From: UBA6183 sp041302975
GTDB taxonomy: Bacteria > Bacteroidota > Bacteroidia > UKL13-3
DNA: 15,871 nt
Assembly: GCA_041302975.1 (NCBI GenBank)
Contig: JBFYQC010000012.1
Coordinates: 1 to 15,871, forward strand
Direction of reading: 5' to 3'
Shown here: in pieces, positions 14,771 through 15,871 of the stretch
Position numbering within the stretch: the first letter of the stretch is position 1
How the letters are laid out: each line of letters opens with the position of its first letter
Position numbers and translations under genes: made by a program
The notes under the pieces: generated by a model
The model's database searches: none
What the model saw: the letters and a program-made list of their open reading frames with translations, nothing else
What the model was told of the DNA's origin: nothing

Positions 14771-15871
14771 CTATTTTCCTCCACCAATTCGATTAAAGTA
14801 CTCTTTGCTTTTTTCTTTGTAGTAAGGCTGCATATCGGCCGGAATGGTTTCTAGCAACTCCTTTTCTTTGTTTTTTTGTTGTATGTATAAATCAAATGCT
14901 GGTGGACTAGGTTTTGGTTTATCTTTAGCCTGTTCTGCCTCACGTTTTTCTTCTTGCTCTTGTTTGCGCTCGGCTTTTTCGCTCTCTAATAAACGTGTCA
15001 AAATTTCTTGCTGACGTTGCAACATTTCGGTAGTCAATTTTTTATTATACAACTCCTTTTCTGTTTGCTCCATCATACGTTTCATTTCTTCCAACATTTT
15101 TGCACCACCAATACCTTCTTTTTGTTTGGCATCCATTTGCTGCATCATTTTTTGTAACTGTTGGCGAATAGCCATTTGTTGTGCAGCCATCCGTGCAAAA
15201 CCTTCGCTGCCCATACCTTGTTGCCCATTCGGGTTTGGTTGTTGACCGTTTGGCATTTGTCCCGGTTTTTGTCCGCCCGGTTGTGGTTTACCATCTTCAC
15301 CCTTTTTGTTCATGCCCTCACGCAACTGCTTGTTCAACTCCTCTTGCATTTTTTTAATCTGACTCATGGTTAAAGGTTTGCTTCCTTTGCCTTGTCCAGG
15401 TTTTGGCTTAGGTTTTCCTTTACCACTTTTTTTACTTTTTGCTTGTTGGTTTTGCTGTTGCATTTGGTTAAGCACCTGACTTAACATTACTGCAAGGTTG
15501 TTGGCATGCGTCATGGCATACTGTTGGCGTGTACGTATTTCCATAAAATTACGTACTCCAAAACCTGCCACACTTTTATCTAAATTATCGTTTAGTTTGG
15601 TTACTTCACGGTTAATAAACGAACTAATTTCAGGCACACGTTTACTTAAGGCCAATAAACTGTCTTCTATAATTTTGGCATTGTCTTTTGTAACTTTTTG
15701 TTTTTTAGCTAACTCTACATACTGCGGACTGTAGCCATTCAACTTATTCATCTCATCAATTAAGTCTTCTTGGTCCTTACTTAACTGAATGGTGTTCTCT
15801 AAAATTTCTCTTAATGTAGCCGCATCTTCCTCATGTTGTTCTTTTTCGGCTTCCTCTTGTTTTTCTTTTAT
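14771..15871 (-). CDS. DUF4175 family protein, C-terminal part (5' end beyond the window)
   Basis: 366 residues are visible with no stop up to the right edge, and reading continues in frame upstream of the Met codon at 15751, so the true start is outside. The segment begins with charged coiled-coil sequence (KEKQEEAEKEQHEED). The DUF4175 hallmark follows: SKDQEDLIDEMNKLN and ALSKRVPEISSFINREV. Two low-complexity linkers rich in Gln, Gly, Pro and Lys lie at about 15374-15463 and 15206-15304. The conserved end is LTRLLESEKAERKQEQEEKR, PPAFDLYIQQKNKEKELL and MQPYYKEKSKEYF. Family members in Bacteroidota are usually more than 1000 residues with N-terminal membrane helices; their function is unknown. 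It lies upstream of the amidohydrolase gene in the same direction. Confidence 0.88.
   Translation of the reverse strand: MKEKQEEAEKEQHEEDAATLREILENTIQLSKDQEDLIDEMNKLNGYSPQYVELAKKQKVTKDNAKIIEDSLLALSKRVPEISSFINREVTKLNDNLDKSVAGFGVRNFMEIRTRQQYAMTHANNLAVMLSQVLNQMQQQNQQAKSKKSGKGKPKPKPGQGKGSKPLTMSQIKKMQEELNKQLREGMNKKGEDGKPQPGGQKPGQMPNGQQPNPNGQQGMGSEGFARMAAQQMAIRQQLQKMMQQMDAKQKEGIGGAKMLEEMKRMMEQTEKELYNKKLTTEMLQRQQEILTRLLESEKAERKQEQEEKREAEQAKDKPKPSPPAFDLYIQQKNKEKELLETIPADMQPYYKEKSKEYFNRIGGGK

Noticed and set aside
15206..15463. Gln/Gly/Pro-rich stretches as possible tandem DNA repeats
   Set aside because: The DNA does not repeat in fixed units. These are low-complexity linkers, as seen in DUF4175 proteins.
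1..15871. CRISPR array, tRNA/rRNA genes, insertion sequences or defence operon
   Set aside because: No direct-repeat/spacer pattern, tRNA-like cloverleaf, transposase, integrase or known defence gene was seen on either strand.

Overview
The window looks like a chromosomal segment of a low-GC member of the Bacteroidota. Four things point there: a DUF4175-type protein with its characteristic C-terminus, a Thermus/Bacteroidota-type long isocitrate dehydrogenase, weak or absent Shine-Dalgarno sequences, and two candidate promoters close to the Bacteroidota form (TTTG, 19-21 bases, TAnnTTTG). I see no tRNA, rRNA, insertion sequence, integrase or CRISPR array, and no intergenic stretch reaches 300 bases. 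The genus cannot be fixed from the sequence alone.

Left part (1-3027). A 3'-truncated isocitrate dehydrogenase gene on the minus strand diverges from a small AlbA_2/Schlafen-type ATP-binding-annotated protein with a C-terminal winged helix. Next, on the minus strand, apaG is followed by a small two-helix membrane protein whose probable TTG start overlaps the apaG stop codon.

Middle (3205-11855). Two convergent glycan/envelope units share a 12-base tail-to-tail overlap. The plus-strand unit is an LpxH-like metallophosphoesterase followed, with a one-base overlap, by a MurG-like TIGR00661-type glycosyltransferase. The minus-strand unit is a tight four-gene operon (gaps 9, 25 and 50 bases). It encodes a SAM methyltransferase, a DPM/GtrB-like polytopic GT2, a 989-residue protein with a GT-C membrane core and TPR tail, and a GT2 fused to a WcaJ-like membrane/Rossmann/sugar-phosphate-transferase module. 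Two domains here look like pseudoenzymes. The N-terminal ~210 residues of the GT-C protein resemble a GtrB/DPM GT2 that has lost its acidic motifs. The C-terminal phosphoglycosyl-transferase domain of the last gene lacks its catalytic Asp-Glu pair and much of its core. Together these proteins probably build or modify a lipid-linked surface glycan, with the GT-C protein acting on polyprenyl-phosphate sugars outside the cytoplasm. The product is unknown.

Right part (12048-15871, all minus strand). The 5'-truncated DUF4175 gene is followed after 24 bases by a lipoprotein-type amidohydrolase of the YtcJ/Amidohydro_3 family. After 80 bases holding a candidate promoter and an 8-base-arm inverted repeat comes an exported, beta-rich protein that may be an outer-membrane barrel.

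I did not find a recognisable defence system. The most unusual content is the operon with the two catalytically degenerate glycosyltransferase domains.
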